A stretch of DNA of 39,564 nt from Cytophagaceae bacterium (GTDB lineage Bacteria; Bacteroidota; Bacteroidia; Cytophagales; Spirosomataceae): assembly GCA_947450365.1 (NCBI GenBank), contig CANFVE010000025.1, forward strand, positions 1-39,564. Direction: 5' to 3'. This document shows positions 32,822 to 39,564 of the stretch, piece by piece. The position numbers and the translations under genes were made by a program. Within the stretch, counting starts at the first letter, position 1. Each line of letters opens with the position of its first letter. A model generated the notes under the pieces. It was given only the letters and a program-made list of their open reading frames with translations, did not search any database and was not told the origin of the DNA.

Positions 32822-33793
32822 TTACTTCGTAGATTTTACATCTGATGATTCTTTGCTGGCATTTTTCGGAAAGATCGAAAAGCGAAGCACTAATTCATGG
32901 GATTGGTTACTCACCTTCGAGATTTGTGAAATAGGCATTTCAAATACGTAGCCCACATAGATTTTCTTAGTTGCTTGCAAGCCTAAACGGAAACCATAAC
33001 TGTCCTGGTTGCGGTAGCTAAGACCTGCGTCTAGTTTTTCCATTAAGCGAGCCGTCAGGTTAATGTCCCAAGATAAAGGAACGTCTTTGGCCATACGGAA
33101 CATCATGGATGGATACAAGATCACTTGGTCGGAAAGCTTCGCCCGCGTACCGATCATCGAATAAAAATAAGGTACGTCTTTATAAGCCGTATTTTGGCTG
33201 CCAAAATCATATTTCAAGATACGTGGCTGGCTCAAACTCACAAAAAACTTATCCCCTTTGTCAAAACGCAATCCCCATCCTACATTCGGTTGGAAGCCCG
33301 TACTCCGATCCCCCGTAAACACCGCGTCACTTGGCGTAACAATTCGGATGCCCGAATAATTAATCGACATGTTCGACAATCCCGCGCGAATACCGCCTGA
33401 CATCCGCCATTTGTCATTCAAGTTTGTGTGGTACGCAAAATCTGCGGAGATAGCCGTGGTAGAGATAGGACCTAATTGATCTGATAATACATTAAATCCA
33501 AGCCCTTTTTTCTCGCTCCATTTCAGGTTAGCGGTTAGGCCAAGCGTTTTGGGTGCGCCTTCGATTCCGACCCATTGCTGGCGGTTCATCACAGTAATTT
33601 CTGAATTTTCGGTACTTCCCGCATAAGTTGGACTTAGCACCTGGGGATTAAATCGATATAAAGAATACATCGTTTCTACTTGGGCATACATACTTGTATT
33701 TGCCAAGAAAACAAGGGATGCAAGGGCCACTAGGCCCTTGATCCGCTTCAATTGATCTACTCTCTGTGTAATTGCTTTTATATACTTGATCAT
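32822..33793 (-). CDS. PorP/SprF family type IX secretion outer-membrane protein
   Basis: The 323-aa protein has a signal peptide ending about residue 38 (SMYAQ) and the PorP/SprF barrel fold: YSLYRFNPQVLSPTYAGS is the family N-terminal block, then repeated amphipathic strands with Gly-aromatic turns, and a C-terminal VLRFSIF strand. PorP/SprF proteins help secrete or anchor proteins with type B gliding-motility C-terminal domains, as SprF does for SprB. It begins 2 nt after the stop codon of such a cargo gene, so it is the dedicated partner of that adhesin. A Lys/Ser-rich tail of about 15 residues follows the barrel. Confidence 0.94.
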   Translation of the reverse strand: MIKYIKAITQRVDQLKRIKGLVALASLVFLANTSMYAQVETMYSLYRFNPQVLSPTYAGSTENSEITVMNRQQWVGIEGAPKTLGLTANLKWSEKKGLGFNVLSDQLGPISTTAISADFAYHTNLNDKWRMSGGIRAGLSNMSINYSGIRIVTPSDAVFTGDRSTGFQPNVGWGLRFDKGDKFFVSLSQPRILKYDFGSQNTAYKDVPYFYSMIGTRAKLSDQVILYPSMMFRMAKDVPLSWDINLTARLMEKLDAGLSYRNQDSYGFRLGLQATKKIYVGYVFEMPISQISKVSNQSHELVLRFSIFPKNASKESSDVKSTK

Positions 33794-33795
33794 GA

Positions 33796-36700
33796 CTATT
33801 TCGCTAAACGGTTAATAAATAGGTAATTGGACATCGCTGGCCGACTGCCATTAAAATCGATCACATAGTAATACACACCATCTGGTAATAAACCATCAGA
33901 GGCTAATGGATCAAAGACATTCGTTGCCTTACCGCCCCAATCATTCTTGTAATTGGTAGCCTCAAAGACAATGTTTCCCCAACGGTTAAAGACCGTCAGC
34001 TTATGATTGCCCATACCCGCTAAGCCCGGAATGACAAAGGTATCATTCACCCCGTCCCCGTTTGGAGAGAATCCTTGTGTCAGATATGTCTCGCAAACGT
34101 CCTTATCGATCCGGTTTGGAATACCATCATGATCACAATCTGGTATGGCTCCAAAATTCACATCATCCTCCAAGCGATCCAAAATGCCATCGCCATCTGA
34201 GTCAATATCCTGGAAATCCGGCTTTCCATCACCATCTGTATCGATTGGGGCACTCGGATTAGGTCCCGCTTCCGTGCGGTCTAATAAGCCGTCGCCATCT
34301 GAATCTAAATCACGGAAATCAAATACGCCATCCCCATCTGTATCTAATGGACTCGATGGATTAGGACCCGCCTCTATTTTGTCAGGAATACCGTCACCAT
34401 CTGAATCTAAATCCCGGTAATCTGGCAAGCCATCCCCATCCGTATCCACTGGATTATTTGGATTTGTTCCTGCTTCAATTTTGTCAGGTATACTATCATT
34501 ATCTGAATCCAATTCTCTAAAGTCATAGATGCCGTCTTTATCTGTATCCAATGGATTCTTTGGATCAGCTCCTGCTTCAATCTTGTCAGAGATTCCATCA
34601 TTGTCAGAATCCAAATCTTGGTAATCTGGCAATCCGTCTTTATCCGTATCTACCGGAATCGATGGATCCTTTCCTGCTTCGATGGCATCTGGAATACCAT
34701 CATTATCCGAATCTAAATCCTGATAATCTGGCGTACCATCTTTGTCGGTGTCGACTGGGGTAGCTGGATTCTTACCCGCTTCTACCGCATCTGGAATTCC
34801 ATCATTATCTGAATCTAGATCTTGGTAATCTGGTGTACCATCTTTGTCGGTGTCCACCGGCGTCGAAGGATTCTTACCCGCTTCTACCGCATCAGGAATA
34901 CCATCATTATCCGAATCTAGATCTTGGTAATCTGGCGTACCATCTTTGTCGGTGTCGACTGGGGTAGCTGGGTTCTTACCTGCCTCAACCGCATCAGGAA
35001 TACCATCATTATCCGAATCTAGATCTTGGTAATCTGGCGTACCATCTTTGTCGGTGTCCACCGGCGTCGAAGGATTCTTACCCGCTTCTACCGCATCAGG
35101 AATACCATCATTATCCGAATCTACATCTCTGAAATCATAGATGCCATCCTTATCGGTATCAACTGGATTACTTGGCGTAGCCCCGGCCTCTACGGCATCA
35201 GGAATTCCGTCATTATCTGAATCTAAGTCCAAATAATCTGGCGTGCCATCTTTGTCAGTATCAATCACCCATTTACCCGAAGTCGGGAATTGACTGCTAT
35301 CTTCCCAGCCGTCTGGGCCATTGTCCGCGCCAGGTTGGCAAGTAGGGCAACGATTCACACCTTCCAAGGAATCCAAAATGCCATCTCCATCGGAATCCAA
35401 ATCGAGGTAATTAGGAATACCATCTTTATCCGCATCCGTTTGTCCTTCTACGATGTCTCCGATGCCATCGCCATCACTATCCGCATCGCGGAAATTCACC
35501 CGGCGATCGTTGTCTGTATCTTTGGTACCTTCAATCGTATCTGAGATATTATCATTATCCGAATCCAAATCTTGGTAATCCGGTTTGCCGTCTTTGTCTG
35601 TGTCTGTAGGGCGATAGTTTTCTAAGATATCCAACCAGCCGTTTCCGTTTTTATCGATAATAACGCCATTCATATCCGCGATTCCATTCAAATCTGAATC
35701 TTGACCTGGAGCATATACATCTAGTAATTCCCAAGCGTCTAAAAGACCATCCCCGTCGGAATCTAAATCCAAATAATCTGGACGACCGTCTTTATCTGTA
35801 TCCACTGGCACAAAACCATTGGCGCCTTTCTCAAACGTATCACCGATACCGTCATTATCCGAATCCAAATCTTGGTAATCCGCAATCCGATCTCCGTCTG
35901 AATCTATATTTCTCTCTACGCTATCTGGAATGCCGTCGTTATCTGAATCGCCGTCTAAGAAGTTAGGTACTCCGTCTCCGTCGGTGTCTAATAAGAAATT
36001 ACTAAGGTTACATTCCATGAAGTTGGAAATCCCATCATTATCACAATCTCCGCTTTTCCAAGAATCGCTAGGAGTTAATGACCGACTGGCTGGTTTGAAA
36101 CTACATCCATCGTTCGGGTCTGTACCGTCCAAGATTTCTTTGTCATCTGGCACACCATCCCCATCGGTATCGGTGCTTACTACGGTGAACAAAATGGTTT
36201 TGCTACATCCATTGTTTTGAGTGTAGGTGATGTAGGTAGTACCGTCGATTTTCGGACGAACCAAACCGGTTGAACTAATGGTTGCGATGGTTGTATCCGA
36301 AGAAATCCATGCATTCGCTACGGCAGGGGTTCCTGAACCGGTCAATTGAGAGGTTGTAAAGCGGGATATACTCGTTGTTCCGCTTATAGATATTGTATTG
36401 ACAGTTGAAATACCCGTTGAAATATTTACTGTTGTGGCTCCAGTCGAGCTTAATGTTACATCCAAAGCACCGGCAGAACTTGCATCCGATTTAAGTCGGA
36501 TATAAATGATTGTAGAAGTAACCGTTCCTGCACTAGGGCTAAGTGTTACGCTTGCACTAAAGGTTCCACCCGAACTTCGTGATAATTCAAAACCCACTGG
36601 GGCTGTAACGACCAAATCTGCGGTTAGATCGGTGGCGCTAACGGTAAAACTTTGTTCTGCTGAAACGCTACCTTCACAGGCGGTAAATGTGCTAAGACTT

Positions 36701-38463
36701 CCGCCACTTGAAATTGTTGGGCTACCTGAACTTGTGATAAAAGCAACATTTGCGGTACTACCTACGCCTGATGCCGTGACAGAATTAATAGAAAATCCGT
36801 TGATAGATGTATTTATGGTCGTACTACTCGTTAATGTTACTGTATAGGTTCCGTCATTATTATCAATCACCGTACCTAAAGTCCCGTCTGTTGATGTTAC
36901 GATAACAGTACCGCCGGTTGTGGTTAGATTGGTTCCTGAAGCATCTTTTAATTGAACTGTCAGAATGGAAGTACTCGTTCCATTAGCAAAAATACTACTT
37001 AAAGAGGCGGAAATCGTAGATTTGGTGGGGTCAGCGGCAACGGGTACTGAACCACAAATGGACATCGTAGGTGTAGTTGTACAGTTAAATGTTGCTTCTG
37101 TTGCGTCAGTCGAAGTACCATCTCCCATACTCCCTTGTATCCGGTGTCCCACGTAACAAAATTGATCGCTTCCTTCTTTTAAATATAGGGATGTATGACC
37201 TCCTGCTTCAGCAAAAAGGGCCTTATTGGTTCCACTTACAAAACCACCTGGAAAACCTGGGTCATAGGCGGTGTTATCAGTTGGTCGCCCAAGCATCAAT
37301 TTAGAGTTATAACCCCAACCATAAAGGTCGCCCGCATTGGTTACGGCAAGGGCTGTTGGGTGCGAACTATTATGCTCTTGAACCGAAATAAATTTTACAT
37401 TGGTCAAATAATCGCCGGAAGTGGCTGATTTTTTCACACGGGTCCAAGAGGTTTGATCTGTCGTTGTAAAATCCCCTAACTGCCGTTGCGCGTTATCTCC
37501 AAGGGAATAAAGATTTCCAGTGGTACTTAACACATAATAAGTATTCGCGTTAATTCCTGATGTCCCCCCTCCTGTTACACCGATCATTTTAATGGAAATG
37601 TTTGCGCTACTTTCCTGTGGTAATGTCATGAGGGTCGCATAATTAAGCGCGGCGGCGGATGAAGCGTTCCCCAAAAACGTAGTATTTCCCCATGTGTATA
37701 ATTGCCCTGAACTCGTCTGGGCAATAAATGCATTTTTACTGGCAGAAGTTACTTGACCTCTTGCTACGGTAACATTTGTTAAATAATCATTTGCCGTAGC
37801 TGATTTCTTAACACGTTTCCATCCACTCGTTCCGGCTGTTCCTACAGCACCTCCATTTGCCTCCACGGCCAATGAAGATTGAGTTAGGATCCAAACGTCA
37901 CCACCCACTCCGCTGACAATTTTAGTTACCAAAACAAGTGTTTGGTAGGTTGCGAAAATTGTAGACACATCTGCAGGACTCACGCCAGTTGGCAATCCTG
38001 TCAATGCATCTCCTCCCGTAGGCGTTGCAATCCGGGCAAAAGCAGCTGAAGTTGTTAACGAATTTCCTAATACAACCCCTTCAACTCCCCAGGCCCAAAG
38101 CCCTTTGGACGTTAATAAAATTGCTTGATCCACAGAAGAACCACTCGTATTACCTCCAAGTGCCGCTCGCAAAGGCGTACCAAAATCTGCAGATGAAACT
38201 CCAAAATTTGTATAATTTATGTCTACCGGACTTAATCGATCCGAAGTGCCATTAGTCCCCATGCCAGCTCCCCATACGGAAAAGACACCATTCGTTTTCA
38301 AGGCAATCGAGGCATGATACCCACTAATAATCCGGTCATAAGGATTATTCGGATCACACTGTGCACGAACTTGAAATACTTGAAAAATAAGAAAAGCAAA
38401 AAACAACGCAACCCTTTGGCTGCATGTGAAAGAAGGCATTAACCTTCGTAATGAAATAATCAT
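33796..38463 (-). CDS. giant T9SS-secreted adhesin-like protein: RCC1 repeats, Ig-like domains, thrombospondin type 3 repeats, type B sorting domain
   Basis: The 1555-aa product has a signal peptide (cut near residue 35, VRAQ). Residues about 45-460 are RCC1-type propeller repeats (ALKTNGVFSVWGAG, LLTSKGLWAWG, AQTSSGQLYTWGN, AVTNAGDLYGWG). Residues about 478-578 are an invasin-like Ig domain (STISASLSSIFANG, DNNDGTYTVTL), and two further beta domains follow, the last Big_2-like (695-762). From 763 to 1458 come Asp-rich thrombospondin type 3 repeats, eleven of them regular 34-residue units from about 1067. Residues about 1462-1555 (GFSPNGDGVND, LTVFNRWGNIVFE, LPDGVYYYVIDF) are the gliding-motility-associated type B sorting domain. 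The protein should be calcium-stiffened and cell-surface or secreted, with a binding head. Its PorP/SprF partner follows after 2 nt. Confidence 0.92.
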   Translation of the reverse strand: MIISLRRLMPSFTCSQRVALFFAFLIFQVFQVRAQCDPNNPYDRIISGYHASIALKTNGVFSVWGAGMGTNGTSDRLSPVDINYTNFGVSSADFGTPLRAALGGNTSGSSVDQAILLTSKGLWAWGVEGVVLGNSLTTSAAFARIATPTGGDALTGLPTGVSPADVSTIFATYQTLVLVTKIVSGVGGDVWILTQSSLAVEANGGAVGTAGTSGWKRVKKSATANDYLTNVTVARGQVTSASKNAFIAQTSSGQLYTWGNTTFLGNASSAAALNYATLMTLPQESSANISIKMIGVTGGGTSGINANTYYVLSTTGNLYSLGDNAQRQLGDFTTTDQTSWTRVKKSATSGDYLTNVKFISVQEHNSSHPTALAVTNAGDLYGWGYNSKLMLGRPTDNTAYDPGFPGGFVSGTNKALFAEAGGHTSLYLKEGSDQFCYVGHRIQGSMGDGTSTDATEATFNCTTTPTMSICGSVPVAADPTKSTISASLSSIFANGTSTSILTVQLKDASGTNLTTTGGTVIVTSTDGTLGTVIDNNDGTYTVTLTSSTTINTSINGFSINSVTASGVGSTANVAFITSSGSPTISSGGSLSTFTACEGSVSAEQSFTVSATDLTADLVVTAPVGFELSRSSGGTFSASVTLSPSAGTVTSTIIYIRLKSDASSAGALDVTLSSTGATTVNISTGISTVNTISISGTTSISRFTTSQLTGSGTPAVANAWISSDTTIATISSTGLVRPKIDGTTYITYTQNNGCSKTILFTVVSTDTDGDGVPDDKEILDGTDPNDGCSFKPASRSLTPSDSWKSGDCDNDGISNFMECNLSNFLLDTDGDGVPNFLDGDSDNDGIPDSVERNIDSDGDRIADYQDLDSDNDGIGDTFEKGANGFVPVDTDKDGRPDYLDLDSDGDGLLDAWELLDVYAPGQDSDLNGIADMNGVIIDKNGNGWLDILENYRPTDTDKDGKPDYQDLDSDNDNISDTIEGTKDTDNDRRVNFRDADSDGDGIGDIVEGQTDADKDGIPNYLDLDSDGDGILDSLEGVNRCPTCQPGADNGPDGWEDSSQFPTSGKWVIDTDKDGTPDYLDLDSDNDGIPDAVEAGATPSNPVDTDKDGIYDFRDVDSDNDGIPDAVEAGKNPSTPVDTDKDGTPDYQDLDSDNDGIPDAVEAGKNPATPVDTDKDGTPDYQDLDSDNDGIPDAVEAGKNPSTPVDTDKDGTPDYQDLDSDNDGIPDAVEAGKNPATPVDTDKDGTPDYQDLDSDNDGIPDAIEAGKDPSIPVDTDKDGLPDYQDLDSDNDGISDKIEAGADPKNPLDTDKDGIYDFRELDSDNDSIPDKIEAGTNPNNPVDTDGDGLPDYRDLDSDGDGIPDKIEAGPNPSSPLDTDGDGVFDFRDLDSDGDGLLDRTEAGPNPSAPIDTDGDGKPDFQDIDSDGDGILDRLEDDVNFGAIPDCDHDGIPNRIDKDVCETYLTQGFSPNGDGVNDTFVIPGLAGMGNHKLTVFNRWGNIVFEATNYKNDWGGKATNVFDPLASDGLLPDGVYYYVIDFNGSRPAMSNYLFINRLAK
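34144..35265 (-). repeat. 102-bp tandem repeats (TSP3 array) with a 204-bp higher-order unit
   Basis: Eleven in-frame units of 34 codons, each close to DTDKDGTPDYQDLDSDNDG then IPDAVEAGKNPxTP. Four consecutive units alternate NPSTP and NPATP, and at DNA level 34741-34919 repeats at 34945-35123, offset 204 bases, with about eight mismatches in my hand alignment. About 85 nt of it are identical. The outer units are more diverged, so the middle of the array was duplicated most recently. Confidence 0.85.
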
Positions 38464-38471
38464 GATGTTTA

Positions 38472-38575
38472 TTTTTGGTACACAGAATTTCTAACCGCAG
38501 AGCGGCAGGAATAACCAAAGCTAGATAATCAAACCCATCTAGATATGATTATTAGGGATTAGTTTGTACCAAAAA
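38472..38575. repeat. 10-bp inverted repeat around the adhesin promoter
   Basis: TTTTTGGTAC at 38472-38481 and its exact reverse complement GTACCAAAAA at 38566-38575 are separated by 84 nt that contain the only -7-like box. The left arm is within the presumed 5' leader, 9 nt before the start codon. Such placing could suit a looping regulator, or the arms could pair in a long transcript; chance is possible. Confidence 0.4.
38516..38523 (-). promoter_or_regulatory. possible -7 element for the adhesin-porP operon
   Basis: TAGCTTTG on the minus strand fits TAnnTTTG and lies 52 nt before the adhesin ATG. No TTG is found 19-20 nt upstream. It lies between the arms of an inverted repeat, TTTTTGGTAC (38472-38481) and GTACCAAAAA (38566-38575). 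The rest of the 217-nt intergenic stretch 38464-38680 holds no gene. Confidence 0.4.
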
Positions 38576-38680
38576 ACAAATTGCGGACTAATTTTATGTG
38601 TATTTTGAATTTTAGTACATCGAACAATTGCCTTCGAAATACAATCAAAAGTCAAGCTTTTTCAAAACAAAATACATGCA

Positions 38681-39502
38681 CTACTCATCCGTCTTAATCG
38701 ACTTATTAAACGGGATGCCCAACTGAAAGGCCATATTCCCATCCGTATCATCCGACAACACATCCAAGCCATACCGGATTTCAGACACATTCATATCCTG
38801 ATGGGTCCCAAACAAACGATCCCAAATCGAAAATATATTCCCATAATTGGAATCCGTCTGTGGCCGCATATAATGGTGATGGATCTTATGCATATTCGGT
38901 GACACGATCAAGTAACTGATCGCCCGATCCACAGAGGCTGGCAAAGAAATATTCGCATGGTTAAATTGCGCTAACACAACACTGATACTTTGATACACCA
39001 TCACCAGCCATATCGGCGCCCCACAAATAAGCACGCCCATCAACGTAAATATCGCCCGAAACACACTCTCCCCCGGATGATGCCGATTCGCCGTCGTCGT
39101 ATCTACATGCGTATCCGCATGATGCACCATGTGAAACTTCCACATTACTTTTATTTTATGCTCAACCCAATGAATCAAATAAGCCCCCACCAAATCCAAT
39201 CCAAGCAAGCCCACCACAAACATCCCCCATCCCGTTAGCCCCAACCAAGGCAAAATCCCAAATCCAGAAGCCACCGCCCAATGACTCGCCCACACAATTA
39301 CCATGGCAAATACAAAATTAATCACAATCGTGGTTAACGTAAAAAACAAGTTCAAGCCTGCATGCGACCACTTTTGGTAACGAAAACGAAACAGCGGTAC
39401 CGCCCCCTCCATCAACCAAAAAAATGTAATCCCCCCCGCCATAATCAAGGCCCGGTGGGAACTCGGAATCGTATCAAAATAAGCAATCATAGAATCTAGC
39501 AT
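38681..39502 (-). CDS. sterol desaturase / fatty acid hydroxylase family membrane enzyme
   Basis: An integral membrane di-iron enzyme of about 273 aa. The His clusters of the family are HWVEH, HMVHH (in KFHMVHHADTHVD), NRHHPGE and HKIHHHY, which together bind the iron pair. Four or five hydrophobic helices flank them. The family hydroxylates or desaturates lipids, sterols or carotenoids; the substrate here is unknown. The frame is open back to 39562 at the window edge, but the preceding 20 residues are basic and poorly suited; I chose the ATG at 39502-39500 (MLDSMIAYF), with Met at 39490 as an alternative. It is on the same strand as the adhesin gene, 217 nt upstream, without a clear terminator between them. 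Confidence 0.87.
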   Translation of the reverse strand: MLDSMIAYFDTIPSSHRALIMAGGITFFWLMEGAVPLFRFRYQKWSHAGLNLFFTLTTIVINFVFAMVIVWASHWAVASGFGILPWLGLTGWGMFVVGLLGLDLVGAYLIHWVEHKIKVMWKFHMVHHADTHVDTTTANRHHPGESVFRAIFTLMGVLICGAPIWLVMVYQSISVVLAQFNHANISLPASVDRAISYLIVSPNMHKIHHHYMRPQTDSNYGNIFSIWDRLFGTHQDMNVSEIRYGLDVLSDDTDGNMAFQLGIPFNKSIKTDE

Positions 39503-39564
39503 GGCACGAAGGTATTGAATTTTAAACCTATTTATTATTCGAAAATAACTATTTTTGTGCATGA

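Noticed and set aside
34062..35544. Regular repeats suggesting a CRISPR array
   Set aside because: The 102-bp period is in frame, has no unique spacers of constant size, and encodes Asp-rich thrombospondin type 3 units of the adhesin.

Overview
The window looks like chromosomal DNA of a Bacteroidota bacterium, most likely an aquatic or soil Cytophagales relative; the genus cannot be fixed from sequence alone. The signs are a PorP/SprF protein beside a giant secreted protein with a gliding-motility (type IX secretion, type B) C-terminal domain, DUF4296 and GH3-family proteins, a CzcA pump fused to its outer-membrane channel, lipoproteins with short lipoboxes, start codons without Shine-Dalgarno sequences, and promoter boxes of the Bacteroidota type (TTG, 19-20 nt, TAnnTTTG). 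Gene density is very high. Many neighbours overlap by 4-8 nt or are separated by 0-2 nt. No frameshifted gene, rRNA, tRNA or CRISPR array was seen.

Layout. 1-604: the first 25 codons of ribosomal protein L3 (minus strand), its long hairpin-rich leader and promoter, and the divergent promoter of fbaA. 605-2560: class II fructose-bisphosphate aldolase and its terminator, then a REP-associated tyrosine transposase gene bracketed by two inverted copies of one hairpin element. 2561-7386 (minus): a compact operon of DUF4296 lipoprotein, periplasmic glycerophosphodiester phosphodiesterase, GH3 protein, YqeY, RlmN and siroheme synthase. 7470-10998 (plus): DUF58, a one-TM protein, BatA and IspE. 10995-16851 (minus): a heavy-metal efflux operon of small membrane protein, CzcA-TolC fusion and adaptor lipoprotein. 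16944-20502 (plus): DedA, NuoA and a TonB-dependent receptor. 20486-23929 (minus): sialidase-like exoprotein, sodium:solute symporter and DHDPS/NAL-family lyase, which reads as a small sugar-acid utilisation cluster.

24116-32749 (plus): a c-type cytochrome lipoprotein of the PVC-type sugar-dehydrogenase family, then ribokinase, exported nucleoside hydrolase, exported ADP-ribosylglycohydrolase, a GRP/DMT-type permease and a propeller lactonase. I read the last five as a unit that strips ribose from nucleosides or ADP-ribosyl compounds outside the cytoplasm, imports it and phosphorylates it. The cytochrome and lactonase suggest a parallel oxidative route. 32822-38463 (minus): a 1555-residue T9SS cargo protein (RCC1 repeats, Ig-like domains, Ca-binding thrombospondin type 3 repeats, sorting domain) followed after 2 nt by its PorP/SprF partner. 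38681-39502 (minus): a sterol desaturase/fatty acid hydroxylase family membrane enzyme.

The most noteworthy structures are the transposase gene between compensated inverted hairpins, the ~345-nt leader of an L3-initiated ribosomal transcript, the ribose-salvage cluster, the 204-bp higher-order repeat inside the adhesin gene, and the solitary nuoA overlapping dedA. No wholly unknown system could be proven by reading alone.
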